From: Desulfovibrio sp. | Lineage (GTDB): Bacteria > Desulfobacterota > Desulfovibrionia > Desulfovibrionales > Desulfovibrionaceae | Assembly: GCA_017396005.1 (NCBI GenBank) | Contig: JAFQNG010000035.1 | Coordinates: forward strand, 1-32,416 | Direction: 5' to 3' | DNA: 32,416 bases | Shown here: in pieces, positions 8,208-16,089 of the stretch | How the letters are laid out: every line of letters begins with the position of its first letter | How positions within the stretch are numbered: the stretch's first letter is position 1 | The notes under the pieces: generated by a model | Told to the model about the DNA's origin: nothing | Database searches by the model: none | Seen by the model: the letters and a program-made list of their open reading frames with translations, nothing else | Program-made: the position numbers and the translations under genes

Positions 8208-8477
8208 GTGGTCATGGATGCCAGCCAGAAAAAAAACGTTATTGAAGCCCACGCCAAGCACGAAGGCGATACCGGCTCCCCTGAAGTGCAGGTAGCTCTG
8301 CTCACTGCGCGTATTGAGGGGCTGACAGGGCACTTCAAGGTGCACAAAAAGGACTTCCACTCCCGTACCGGGCTGTTAAAGCTGGTAGGCCAGCGCCGTA
8401 AGTTGCTGAACTACCTGAAGAAAAAAGATATCCAGCGTTATCGTGCCCTTATCGAAAAGCTGGGCCTGCGTAAGTAA
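8208..8477 (+). CDS. rpsO: 30S ribosomal protein S15
   Basis: S15 is a primary 16S rRNA-binding protein of the 30S platform. The 89 residues carry the family signature [20 protein letters not shown], then [20 protein letters not shown], and end LGLRK. Two starts compete: GTG 8208 lies 7 nt after AAGGAG (8195-8200) and gives the normal 89-residue length, while ATG 8214 lies 13 nt away. GTG is preferred. The rpsO-pnp order is conserved widely. The usual S15 autoregulatory pseudoknot cannot be judged here because the leader from truB is only 24 nt. Confidence 0.97.
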   Translation: MVMDASQKKNVIEAHAKHEGDTGSPEVQVALLTARIEGLTGHFKVHKKDFHSRTGLLKLVGQRRKLLNYLKKKDIQRYRALIEKLGLRK

Positions 8478-8487
8478 TTCATCAGGT

Positions 8488-8514
8488 GCAGGGGGAGCCG
8501 CAGGCTCCCCCTGC
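8488..8514 (+). promoter_or_regulatory. 12-bp perfect hairpin after rpsO
   Basis: Positions 8488-8499 and 8503-8514 are exact reverse complements with a three-base GCA loop. The stem is very GC-rich, but the following bases are not a T-run, so full intrinsic termination is unlikely. It probably protects the rpsO 3' end or serves as a processing or partial-termination site between rpsO and pnp (inference). Confidence 0.8.
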
Positions 8515-8561
8515 CGCATTCTGGCCTTCTGCAGAGTGCTTCCTAAAATCTAATATGTGAA

Positions 8562-8619
8562 AAGGGGGGTCCGGGAAAATCAGGCAGGCAGGCCTGCCCG
8601 CTTTTACCGGAATCCCCTT
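8562..8619 (+). promoter_or_regulatory. long imperfect hairpin in the pnp leader
   Basis: The arm from AAGGGG (8562-8567) pairs with CCCCTT (8614-8619). Inward, TCCGG/CCGGA, AAAA/TTTT and GGCAGG/CCTGCC pair, separated by small internal loops. It ends 25 nt before the pnp ATG. In E. coli, PNPase represses its own mRNA after RNase III cuts a leader hairpin in the same place; the layout here is similar, though function is inferred. Confidence 0.65.
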
Positions 8620-8644
8620 CGCATAACATCAATAAGGATTCAAT

Positions 8645-10870
8645 ATGTCACTGGACATTTTCAAGCCCACACGCGTCACGGCGACAGTGGGAGGTAAGGA
8701 AATACTTTTTGAATGTGGCCGTCTGGCCAATCAGGCCCACGGCGCGGTATGGATACAGTGTGGTGGCACCGTGGTGCTGGTGACCGTATGTTCACAGGCT
8801 CTGGAGTTTGACAAGGGTTTCTTCCCCCTGACCGTGGAATATTCTGAACGTATGTATGCTGCTGGCCGTATTCCCGGCAGTTTTTTCCGGCGAGAGATCG
8901 GTCGTCCTTCTGAACGTGAAACATTGGTCTCGCGTCTCATAGACAGGCCCATCAGGCCACTCTTCCCCAAGGGGCTCAATGAAGACGTGCAGGTGTTGGC
9001 TAGTGTCATCTCTGCCGACCAGGAAAACGAATCCGATGTACTGGCTTTAACAGGGGCCTCGGCAGCTGTCGTGGTCTCTCCCCTGCCCTTTGAAGGCCCT
9101 GTAGCGGGTGGACGCATCGGACGTATCAGGGGACAATTCGTCCTTAATCCTTCCTTTGAACAGCAGGCTCAAAGCGACCTGAATATTCTTTTCGCAGCAT
9201 CTCGTGATGCGCTGACCATGGTGGAAGGCGATGCGCATTTCCTGCCAGAAGACGTGATCATTGAAGCCCTGGAATGGGGGCGTGAACAAATACAGCCGCT
9301 CATTGATGCACAGTTCAAACTGCGTGAGCTCTGTGGCAAGACTAAGATGCCTTTTTCACCCCATGAGGATGACCCTGCCCTGGTAGCTCGCGTAGAAGAG
9401 CTGGCGCGTGCTGCCGGTATTGAACAGGCGCTGCGCGAGCCGGCAAAACTGGCCCGCAAGGATGCCCGCAAAGCCGTCAAAGACAAGGTCATGGTCGAAC
9501 TCAAGGCTGATTCAGCCTGGGCCGATAATGAAGCTGCGCTTAAAAGTGTGGGAGACATCATCGCCGACATGGAAAAAAAACTGGTGCGCTCCCGCATCGT
9601 CAATGAAGGCACACGCATCGACGGGCGTGATACTCGAAGTGTGCGCCCCATACAGATACAGACTGGTGTGCTGCCACGTGCCCACGGTTCAGCCATTTTC
9701 CGCCGGGGCGAAACCAAGTCACTGGTGGTAGCTACACTGGGTTCCTCCACCGACGAACAGCGCATGGACTCCCTTACCGGCGATGTAACCAAGCGTTTCA
9801 TGCTCCATTATAACTTTCCACCCTACTGCGTGGGTGAGGTCAAACCTGTACGTGTTTCCCGCCGCGAGATCGGGCATGGTGCTCTGGCCGAAAAATCCCT
9901 GCGCCCCATTCTGCCCGCAGATACGGACTTTCCCTTCACGCTGCGAGTGGTGGCTGAAACCATGGAGTCCAATGGCTCCTCCTCCATGGCAGCTGTCTGC
10001 GGCGGTTCTCTTTCGCTCATGGATGCCGGCGTACCAGCCAGCGCACCGGTAGCGGGTGTGGCCATGGGCCTTATAAAAGAAGGGGACAAGTTTATTGTAC
10101 TCACCGACATCCTGGGTGATGAAGATGCCCTGGGTGATATGGACTTCAAGATAGCCGGTACGGCCGAGGGTGTTACCGGCGTACAGATGGATATTAAGGT
10201 CACCGGCCTGACCACTGATATTATGCGTGCAGCTATGCAGCAGGCCCGTGAAGGTCGTCTGCACATATTGGATGAAATGGCCAAGGCCATAGCAGAGCCG
10301 CGTAAGGAGCTTTCTCGTTTTGCGCCGCAGCATGCCGAACTTTTTGTCAACCCCGATATAATTCGCCTGATCATCGGCCCTGGTGGCAAGAATATCAAGG
10401 CCATTACCACTGCTACCGGAGCTTCGGTAGATATTGAGGATTCAGGCCGTATCTCCATCTTTGCACCTACGGCAGAAGCCTTGGAAAAAGCACGTGAAAT
10501 GGTCTGCTACTATGATCAGCGCCCTGAAATTGGCAAAAACTACACTGCCAAGGTGCGCAAGGTTATAGAAATCGGCGCTATCGTAGAAGTGTTGCCCAAT
10601 GTGGAAGCCCTGGTACATATCTCACAGCTGGACGTGAAACGCGTGGAACAGAGCGGCGATGTGGCTCGCATGGGTGAGGATATGGTAGTCAAGGTTATCG
10701 AAATCAACGGTGACCGCATCCGTGCCAGCCGTAAGGCCGTACTGCTGGAAGAGCAGGGTCATGCCTGGAATCCTGATGAGACCACTCGTCCCCAACGTTC
10801 TGAACGGGGTGACAGGGGAGAGCGGGGTGACAGAAACAGCCGAGGCCGTGAACGCGGTGGACGACGCTGA
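8645..10870 (+). CDS. pnp: polyribonucleotide nucleotidyltransferase (PNPase)
   Basis: PNPase is the trimeric phosphorolytic 3'-to-5' exoribonuclease of the degradosome. The 741 residues contain the first RNase PH domain (about 10-140), an alpha-helical linker (about 230-310), the second RNase PH domain (about 315-545, starting at VNEGTRIDGRDTRSVRPI), a KH domain with LIIGPGGKNIKAI near 575, and an S1 domain (about 620-690). An Arg/Gly/Glu-rich tail with short GERGDR-type repeats ends the protein. Length is typical plus this tail. ATG 8645 follows AAGGAT. An eight-A run at 9573-9580 encodes EKK. Confidence 0.98.
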   Translation: MSLDIFKPTRVTATVGGKEILFECGRLANQAHGAVWIQCGGTVVLVTVCSQALEFDKGFFPLTVEYSERMYAAGRIPGSFFRREIGRPSERETLVSRLIDRPIRPLFPKGLNEDVQVLASVISADQENESDVLALTGASAAVVVSPLPFEGPVAGGRIGRIRGQFVLNPSFEQQAQSDLNILFAASRDALTMVEGDAHFLPEDVIIEALEWGREQIQPLIDAQFKLRELCGKTKMPFSPHEDDPALVARVEELARAAGIEQALREPAKLARKDARKAVKDKVMVELKADSAWADNEAALKSVGDIIADMEKKLVRSRIVNEGTRIDGRDTRSVRPIQIQTGVLPRAHGSAIFRRGETKSLVVATLGSSTDEQRMDSLTGDVTKRFMLHYNFPPYCVGEVKPVRVSRREIGHGALAEKSLRPILPADTDFPFTLRVVAETMESNGSSSMAAVCGGSLSLMDAGVPASAPVAGVAMGLIKEGDKFIVLTDILGDEDALGDMDFKIAGTAEGVTGVQMDIKVTGLTTDIMRAAMQQAREGRLHILDEMAKAIAEPRKELSRFAPQHAELFVNPDIIRLIIGPGGKNIKAITTATGASVDIEDSGRISIFAPTAEALEKAREMVCYYDQRPEIGKNYTAKVRKVIEIGAIVEVLPNVEALVHISQLDVKRVEQSGDVARMGEDMVVKVIEINGDRIRASRKAVLLEEQGHAWNPDETTRPQRSERGDRGERGDRNSRGRERGGRR

Positions 10871-10938
10871 TACAGCTAACTACAGATGGTCCCGCAATGC
10901 TGCAACAGTATGGGACCGTAACCATACAGGAATCAGAT

Positions 10939-11877
10939 ATGGTCAAGAAGAGCAGCAAGAAAACGCCGGAAAACCAGAGCTCGGAACAAAATACGTCCAC
11001 AGAGGCCGAAGCTGTCATGCTGGGCCAAGACCGTACCCACTTTGAGGGTCTGGGTGATGCCTGGGCTGTACTGACCGGCCAGAACCCCGTGAGCCTTATG
11101 CCCCAGGTGGTAGGCACAGTCTTGCACGAAGGCGGTACCCGATCTGCATGGCAATGGAAGCGTAAGGGCAGAGGGTATGTTCTTATGGCGTGGCCTCAGG
11201 ACCAGCCTGTGCGCGCTGCTGTGCTCATGGCTGGTAACGAGGGGGGGGAACTGCGGCCTGTCAATGCCCTGCCTCTGCTGGAAGGTTTGCCCAATGACCT
11301 TACCGTGGACGAGGTACACCCATGGGCAAGCGGAGACAGTGCCAATGTGGCTGTAACCATGCTTGAGGGCAAAAACCCCATGTGGTTCTGTGACCCGCTG
11401 TACGGGCGAGATCATGATGACCTGACCCCGGGCATTACCCATACCTTTTTACTGGCCGGTCTGGCCTATGGCCTGCGCAAGGCCCTACTGGATGAGGTGA
11501 CTGTCACGCAGGGGCCGCAGTACGAATCCTATGCCGCTGCCTGGCTGACAGAAAACCCGGACAAAAGCCGTCTTGACGTTCCACCACTCAAGGTTTCTGT
11601 GGCAGGACGGCATATGATCATGCCGGGCCGCCGCTTCTGTGAATATCAAATGCGTGGTGTCGTTGAGGAAGTACAGGACTGTCAGCTGGAAAAAATGGCA
11701 GTAAAGATACTGTACATGAGCTTCCCCTTTGAAGAGCGGCCGCCCATGCGTTTACCTGTCTATGCCTCTAAAATGGTTCTGCGTGACTATGAACCACAGA
11801 AGGGCGATGAAGTGGATGCGTATGTGTGGTTGCAGGGGCGTGTTATTGATCTGGATCAGGCCCCACCACAGCAGTAG
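10939..11877 (+). CDS. hypothetical protein downstream of pnp
   Basis: I do not recognise this 312-residue protein. It has a hydrophilic Lys/Ser/Glu-rich N-terminus (1-30), a middle section with GDSANVAVTMLEGKNPMWFCD and a hydrophobic stretch (THTFLLAGLAYGLRKALL), and a C-terminal mostly beta region ending EVDAYVWLQGRVIDL. No signal peptide or clear membrane segment is seen, so it is probably cytoplasmic. ATG 10939 is preferred because AGGA lies 7 nt upstream; ATG 10897 in the same frame has no ribosome-binding site. It lies 68 nt after pnp and ends at a strong terminator, so it is probably the last gene of the operon. It contains an eight-G run (11241-11248). Confidence 0.8.
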   Translation: MVKKSSKKTPENQSSEQNTSTEAEAVMLGQDRTHFEGLGDAWAVLTGQNPVSLMPQVVGTVLHEGGTRSAWQWKRKGRGYVLMAWPQDQPVRAAVLMAGNEGGELRPVNALPLLEGLPNDLTVDEVHPWASGDSANVAVTMLEGKNPMWFCDPLYGRDHDDLTPGITHTFLLAGLAYGLRKALLDEVTVTQGPQYESYAAAWLTENPDKSRLDVPPLKVSVAGRHMIMPGRRFCEYQMRGVVEEVQDCQLEKMAVKILYMSFPFEERPPMRLPVYASKMVLRDYEPQKGDEVDAYVWLQGRVIDLDQAPPQQ

Positions 11878-11895
11878 GAATGGAGATGGCATAAG

Positions 11896-11932
11896 AAAAG
11901 CCCTTTGCCTTCCGCTGGCAAAGGGCTTTTTT
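11896..11932. terminator. bidirectional terminator between convergent genes
   Basis: AAAAGCCCTTTGCC at 11896-11909 and its exact complement at 11917-11930 enclose a 7-nt loop. T-runs flank the stem on both strands, so it can end the plus-strand pnp-side transcript and the minus-strand prfA transcript, whose stop codon is at 11938. Confidence 0.92.
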
Positions 11933-11937
11933 CATGA

Positions 11938-13005
11938 TTATTCAGCCTGTGCCTTGAGGGCTTCAGCCTGTGCTGCTGTAGAGAGAGCCTCCAGCAGAGG
12001 GCCAAGTTCACCTTCCATAATTCTGTCCAGAGAATACAGAGTCAGGTTGATGCGGTGATCAGTACAGCGCCCCTGCGGAAAATTGTAAGTGCGGATGCGT
12101 TCAGAACGGTCGCCTGATCCTACTTGGGCCTTGCGGTCTGCCGAAAGTTCAGAATTCTGCCGCTCGCGTTCAGCTGCAAGGATGCGTGAAGCCAAAACCT
12201 TCATGGCTCGAGCTTTATTCTTATGCTGTGAGCGCTCATCCTGGCAACTGACTACTGTACCTGTAGGAATATGGGTGATACGTACTGCAGATTCTGTTTT
12301 GTTAACGTGCTGACCACCTGCGCCGGAGGCACGGAAGATATCAATCCGCAGATCTTCAGGGCGCAGTTCCACGTCCACTTCTTCTGCTTCGGGCATCACC
12401 GCCACGGTAGCCGCAGATGTATGGATACGCCCCTGTGTCTCCGTAGCCGGCACACGTTGTACCCGGTGCGCCCCTGCCTCAAATTTGAGACGGCTGTACA
12501 CCTTCTGACCAGCCACAAGACAAATGACTTCCTTATAGCCACCGGTCTCAGAGGGAGACTCGCTCATGATCTCCACTTTCCAGCCCTGGAGTTCGGCATA
12601 ACGGCTATACATGCGGAAGAGGTCTGCCGCAAAGAGAGCTGCCTCCTCACCGCCTGTACCGGCACGAATTTCAAGGATGGTATTCTTTTCATCAAGTGGA
12701 TCCGTAGGCAGCAGGGCCACCTTGAGGGCCTGTTCTAGCTCAGGCAGGCTTTCTTCACAGCGGCGAATCTCTTCCTGTGCCATCTCACGAATATCCGGGT
12801 CGCTATCGTGCAGCAGCTGGCGGTTGTCAGCCAGTTCCTGCTCCAGGGCACGATGACGGCGAAAGATCTCCACGATCTCACGAAGGTCAGCATGGGCCTT
12901 GGTCAGTTTGCGATAATGATCCTGATCGTTGAAAACATCAGGCTGAGCCAGCGCCTCTTCCAGCTCCAGATATTTTTTTTCCAGCCCTTCCAGCTTGGCA
13001 AACAT
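11938..13005 (-). CDS. prfA: peptide chain release factor RF1
   Basis: RF1 recognises UAA and UAG and triggers peptidyl-tRNA hydrolysis. The 355 residues have the helical domain 1, the stop-codon-reading PAT tripeptide at 186-188 (distinguishing RF1 from RF2) and the catalytic GGQ at 230-232 inside [18 protein letters not shown]. An AAGGAG ribosome-binding site precedes the ATG. It is third in the rpmE-DUF1385-prfA cluster. The GGQ methyltransferase gene prmC, often next to prfA, is not present here; prfA is followed directly by the terminator. Confidence 0.98.
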   Translation of the reverse strand: MFAKLEGLEKKYLELEEALAQPDVFNDQDHYRKLTKAHADLREIVEIFRRHRALEQELADNRQLLHDSDPDIREMAQEEIRRCEESLPELEQALKVALLPTDPLDEKNTILEIRAGTGGEEAALFAADLFRMYSRYAELQGWKVEIMSESPSETGGYKEVICLVAGQKVYSRLKFEAGAHRVQRVPATETQGRIHTSAATVAVMPEAEEVDVELRPEDLRIDIFRASGAGGQHVNKTESAVRITHIPTGTVVSCQDERSQHKNKARAMKVLASRILAAERERQNSELSADRKAQVGSGDRSERIRTYNFPQGRCTDHRINLTLYSLDRIMEGELGPLLEALSTAAQAEALKAQAE

Positions 13006-13026
13006 AAACAGTCTCCTTAACGCGGC

Positions 13027-13998
13027 TCAGGCGCTCCACTTTTCATACGGGGCGGTGTGTAGCTGCCCCCTGCCACTGGGGTCAAGGGCCTCGTGCAGGG
13101 CCACTACGGCCACCTCCAGCTGCGCGGCATCAGGCTCATATGTAGTAAGACGCTGCAGGCTCAGACCAGGAGCACGCAAAATAGAGGCCCAAAAGCCGTC
13201 TGGCAAGCGGGCTGCATGGCGTATCAGCTCATAGGCCAGTGCACTTATGGGTATCATAAGGGCCAGTTTGAAGGCCACAGTCAGTGCATGTTTGGCCACT
13301 GCACTTGACGGCGTATGAAAAAAGAGCAGCATGGGTACCAGCACGGCATGCAGCACAATAGAAATACAGATAACAAAAAGCAGGAACGTCGTACCGCAAC
13401 GCGGGTGCAAACGACTCATGTGTGCTGCAGTTGCTGCACTGACCTTCTCACCAGACTCATAGGCATGTATGATCTTGTGTTCCGCCCCATGATACTGGAA
13501 TACACGCCGTATATCTGGAACACACGATATGAGCCAGATATAGCTCATAAAGATACAGCACTTATAAAAACCATCCCAGATATGGAACGACAGGCCTTCC
13601 ACATCGCCGCCTGCACCCAGCCAGAGCATGATCAGTGAAAGCAGATGTGGAGCCACCACAAAAAGGGCCACAGCCATGAGCACAGCCAGCCCCAGACTGA
13701 GCAGCAGCTCCCAGATCGAAAGCTCTTCACCATCGCTACGAGCCGCCAGTTCTACTGACCGATTGAGTGCTCTGATGCCGTTAATCAGCGTCTCCAGCAG
13801 GATGGGAAAGCCACGTATAAATGGCTTTTTCAGCCAGGGACGTCGGAGAAGCGAAAACCAGGGCAGTCGTTGAGCCCGTATTTTACCATCAGGACAGCGT
13901 ACCGCCAGGCCGTAGAAATCGCCATATCGCATCATGATGCCCTCCATGACAGCCTGACCGCCTACGATGGGGCAGTCAGCTGTCAGGGAGTGCATCAT
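13027..13998 (-). CDS. DUF1385 (YqhQ-like) integral membrane protein
   Basis: A 323-residue membrane protein of the DUF1385 family, with the signature VGGQAVMEGIMMR at about 12-24 and the second family motif YHGAEHKIIHAYE around 170-182. Several hydrophobic segments span residues about 100-160 and 200-260. The biochemical role is unknown, but genes of this family often lie between rpmE and prfA, as here. The start is uncertain: twin ATGs at 13998 and 13995 place the conserved motif near the N-terminus, but no clear Shine-Dalgarno is seen, and a longer frame would overlap rpmE. It ends 21 nt before prfA. Confidence 0.85.
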   Translation of the reverse strand: MMHSLTADCPIVGGQAVMEGIMMRYGDFYGLAVRCPDGKIRAQRLPWFSLLRRPWLKKPFIRGFPILLETLINGIRALNRSVELAARSDGEELSIWELLLSLGLAVLMAVALFVVAPHLLSLIMLWLGAGGDVEGLSFHIWDGFYKCCIFMSYIWLISCVPDIRRVFQYHGAEHKIIHAYESGEKVSAATAAHMSRLHPRCGTTFLLFVICISIVLHAVLVPMLLFFHTPSSAVAKHALTVAFKLALMIPISALAYELIRHAARLPDGFWASILRAPGLSLQRLTTYEPDAAQLEVAVVALHEALDPSGRGQLHTAPYEKWSA

Positions 13999-14044
13999 GC
14001 GGATACAAAAAGCAAACAGGCGGGTCAGACAGCCTGGGCCAGGC

Positions 14045-14257
14045 TTACTTCTGTTCAAACTTGGCGTACTTTTTGCGGAAGCGATCAATGCGACCAGCCG
14101 TATCAAGGAAGCGCTGCTTACCTGTGAAGAAGGGATGGCAGGCAGAACAGACTTCGACATGTACCTGTTCGCCCTTGGTGGAAAGCACTTCTTCCTGATT
14201 GCCACAAGCGCAGGTAATGGTGGCCTTGAACACTTTGGGATGGATGTCTTTCTTCAT
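14045..14257 (-). CDS. rpmE: 50S ribosomal protein L31 (zinc-binding form)
   Basis: L31 sits at the central protuberance and bridges the ribosomal subunits. The 70-residue protein starts MKKDIHPKV and has the four zinc ligands of the C+ form, Cys16, Cys18, Cys37 and Cys40. The motif [20 protein letters not shown] matches the family. GAGGT precedes the ATG. Because the zinc ribbon is intact, this is the zinc-replete type rather than the zinc-free paralogue made under starvation. It is the first gene of the rpmE-DUF1385-prfA unit. Confidence 0.97.
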   Translation of the reverse strand: MKKDIHPKVFKATITCACGNQEEVLSTKGEQVHVEVCSACHPFFTGKQRFLDTAGRIDRFRKKYAKFEQK

Positions 14258-14562
14258 GATAAAACCTCATCGCCGACGGCCGGACCCTGCTTGTCGCCCT
14301 GTCCTCCCACGCTCAGGAAAAACAGAAGCGCCGCTGCCGTTACGGACGCCGCGCAGTTTTAGTGATACCTGTCGCCAGGAACAGCGACAAGGCACAGTTA
14401 CTTACACTCCTTCGCTGGCTTTGGCAAGAGGCCTGATCTGTTTGCTCAGGTCTGGAGACTGCGGATATCAGTGTTAAATAATGAAAGACTTTTTCTGTTT
14501 TTGGAGCGTTCTTGCTCCTGCCCTCTGATTGGGCTAGTCTTCTGGTAATGGAGGATACACCT
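14258..14562. other. divergent intergenic region between rpmE and aroE
   Basis: This 305-bp gap separates minus-strand rpmE from plus-strand aroE. A candidate minus-strand promoter is listed separately at 14362-14390. For aroE, only weak plus-strand matches exist, for example TTGCTC at 14512-14517 with TAGTCT 17 nt later. A small hairpin GGAGC/GCTCC lies at about 14503-14518. No RNA gene or supported small open frame was found. Confidence 0.6.
14362..14390 (-). promoter_or_regulatory. candidate promoter for rpmE-DUF1385-prfA
   Basis: On the minus strand TTGTCG (14390-14385), a 17-nt spacer and TATCAC (14367-14362) each match four of six consensus bases. This predicts a leader of about 100 nt before rpmE. 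Confidence 0.33.
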
Positions 14563-15414
14563 ATGTCTGCGCCCCCTCTTCTGCCCAAACACCTTTACGG
14601 TGTACTGGGCTGGCCCCTTGCTCAGAGCCTTTCACCGCTGCTGCATAACACTGCTTTTCAGGCCCTGGGCATGGACTCTGTATATTTGCGTTGGGAGATT
14701 GCACCGGAAAAACTGTCTGCTTTTGTAGAAAGTGTACGCATTCTGCCCATCAGCGGCTGCTCTGTGACCATTCCGCACAAAGTAGCCATAGTACCCTTTC
14801 TAGATAGGATCAGCAGGCAGGCAACGCTGGCCGGAGCTGTAAATACCCTGTACTGGGAGGGTGAGACCCTGTGTGGTGATAATACTGATGTAAGTGGCTT
14901 TCTGGCCCCCCTGTGCCATATGCCGCTGCAAGACATGTCTGTTCTCCTGCTGGGTGCCGGCGGTGCTGCCCGGGCAGCTGCAGCCGGCCTGCAGCTGCGC
15001 GGATGCAGGCAGGTCTGGATCTGCACACCGTCAGACAAAAGCCATCTGTCCTTGGCTGAAGAGTTTGGCTTTACCCCTCTGCTCTGGGCAGATCGCCACA
15101 GGGTACAGGCTAACCTGCTCATCAACACTACGCCTCTGGGGATGCGGGGTAAGCATGAGGGCGTAAGCCCCTATGATTTTTCTTTGTCCTCATGGGAAAG
15201 TCGTGGTGCTGTGGCATATGACATTGTCTATAATCCTTTGACAACACGTTTTCTGTGTGATGCCGGAGCCGCAGGCCTGCATTGTATCAGCGGACTGGAA
15301 ATGTTTTACGGGCAGGCGAGCGCCCAGTTTCAGCTCTGGACAGGCCTGCTGTTCCCGACAGTGGTGCGGCAGGAGCTTGAAAAAGCTCTGGGCTGCGGAC
15401 CGGCAAAAAAGTGA
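14563..15414 (+). CDS. aroE: shikimate dehydrogenase (NADP+)
   Basis: AroE reduces 3-dehydroshikimate to shikimate in aromatic amino acid synthesis. The 283 residues carry the substrate-binding SLSPLLHN at 22-29, the catalytic Lys73 in VTIPHK, Asn94, Asp109 in GDNTD, and the nucleotide-binding GAGGAAR at 131-137, plus NTTPLGM and the C-terminal SGLEMFYGQA. ATG 14563 is chosen because GGAGG (14550-14554) lies 8 nt upstream; an earlier in-frame ATG at 14548 lies at that site. It is directly followed by aroQ, the preceding pathway step, 8 nt later. Confidence 0.96.
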   Translation: MSAPPLLPKHLYGVLGWPLAQSLSPLLHNTAFQALGMDSVYLRWEIAPEKLSAFVESVRILPISGCSVTIPHKVAIVPFLDRISRQATLAGAVNTLYWEGETLCGDNTDVSGFLAPLCHMPLQDMSVLLLGAGGAARAAAAGLQLRGCRQVWICTPSDKSHLSLAEEFGFTPLLWADRHRVQANLLINTTPLGMRGKHEGVSPYDFSLSSWESRGAVAYDIVYNPLTTRFLCDAGAAGLHCISGLEMFYGQASAQFQLWTGLLFPTVVRQELEKALGCGPAKK

Positions 15415-15422
15415 GAAAAACC

Positions 15423-15884
15423 ATGAATATCCTTATACTGCACGGCGTTAATCTGAACATGTTCGGCAGACGCAACCCGGCATATTACGGCACAGCCACT
15501 CTGGATGACATTAATACAGCCCTGCAGAATCTGGCGAGGGAACTGGACCTCCGAGTGGTGACGTTTCAAAGTAATCACGAAGGGGAAATGGTGGAGCGCA
15601 TACAGCGTGCCATGGACGAAGACATACAGGCTGTGGTCATCAATGCCGGCGCATGGACGCACTACAGCCATGCTATTGCTGATGCCCTGGATATGCTGGA
15701 AGTGCCTGTGGTGGAGGTGCATATATCGCATGTACATGCGCGTGAGGCCTTCCGTCATGAATCTGTTCTGAGCAGAGTCTGCGCCGGCAGTGTTGAAGGT
15801 TTCGGAGTAGACAGTTATCTGCTTGGCCTCCGTGCGGCAGCAGGGCTTGCCAGCAGCAGGTTGCTGCAAAACACTGTCGACTAG
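15423..15884 (+). CDS. aroQ: type II 3-dehydroquinate dehydratase
   Basis: AroQ dehydrates 3-dehydroquinate to 3-dehydroshikimate, the substrate of the adjacent aroE product. The 153-residue length is typical for the small type II dodecameric enzyme. Conserved segments are HGVNLNMFGRRNP with the catalytic Tyr22 just after, FQSNHEGEMVE at 48-58, VINAGAWTH at 72-80 (the more common form is INPGAYTH), VEVHISHVHARE with catalytic His100, and EAFRHESVLS. ATG 15423 opens the first beta strand; an in-frame GTG at 15411 overlaps the aroE stop. No terminator follows until 16043, inside the pyrB leader. Confidence 0.96.
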   Translation: MNILILHGVNLNMFGRRNPAYYGTATLDDINTALQNLARELDLRVVTFQSNHEGEMVERIQRAMDEDIQAVVINAGAWTHYSHAIADALDMLEVPVVEVHISHVHAREAFRHESVLSRVCAGSVEGFGVDSYLLGLRAAAGLASSRLLQNTVD

Positions 15885-15942
15885 CCGAACAGGATAACTT
15901 CTCTTTTACGATTTTCATACATCAGACCTGCTGAATTTTTTC

Positions 15943-15972
15943 TTTACAAAAGGACGTACACGGTCGTACATT
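15943..15972 (+). promoter_or_regulatory. candidate pyrB leader promoter
   Basis: TTTACA (15943-15948, five of six bases), an 18-nt spacer and TACATT (15967-15972, four of six). The predicted start falls near 15979, at the first base of the leader ATG, after a seven-T run (15971-15977). T-runs near the start can allow UTP-sensitive initiation. Confidence 0.38.
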
Positions 15973-15978
15973 TTTTTC

Positions 15979-16071
15979 ATGTGGATGAACCTTGCCATAG
16001 CCTGTGCCAGGGAACAGCGCCTGGTCATAGAAAAACTCCTGTCCCGTTGCTTGCAGCGGGTTTTTTTTTAA
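15979..16071 (+). CDS. putative pyrB leader peptide
   Basis: A 30-codon frame starts MWMNLAIACAREQRLV, runs through the whole terminator stem at 16043-16060 and ends in VFF with its TAA at 16069-16071, immediately at the end of the T-run. This is the geometry of the enterobacterial pyrBI leader peptide, whose translation prevents the attenuator from forming. There is no Shine-Dalgarno close to the ATG, so it would have to start in a leaderless way or not be translated. No homology is claimed. Confidence 0.35.
   Translation: MWMNLAIACAREQRLVIEKLLSRCLQRVFF
16043..16069 (+). terminator. terminator/attenuator 20 nt before pyrB
   Basis: CCCGTTGC and GCAGCGGG form an eight-pair stem (one G-U) followed by nine T. 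It ends 20 nt upstream of the pyrB ATG, leaving no room for a promoter in between, so the pyrB transcript must read through it. An upstream segment GGGAACAG (16010-16017) could pair with CTGTCCC (16039-16045) and hide the left arm, giving an antiterminator (inference). Confidence 0.85.
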
Positions 16072-16089
16072 CCCAAAATCAGCACAGCC

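Noticed and set aside
9169-10458. Overlapping antisense frames of about 200 codons opposite pnp
   Set aside because: Compositional shadows of pnp with Ser/Arg-rich products and no start signals.
10871-10938. GGTCCC/GGGACC inverted repeat after pnp as a terminator
   Set aside because: Only six pairs with an 18-nt loop and no T-run; likely chance.
14500-14520. GGAGC/GCTCC hairpin before aroE as a terminator
   Set aside because: Five pairs, no T-run after the stem on either strand, and rpmE reads away from it.
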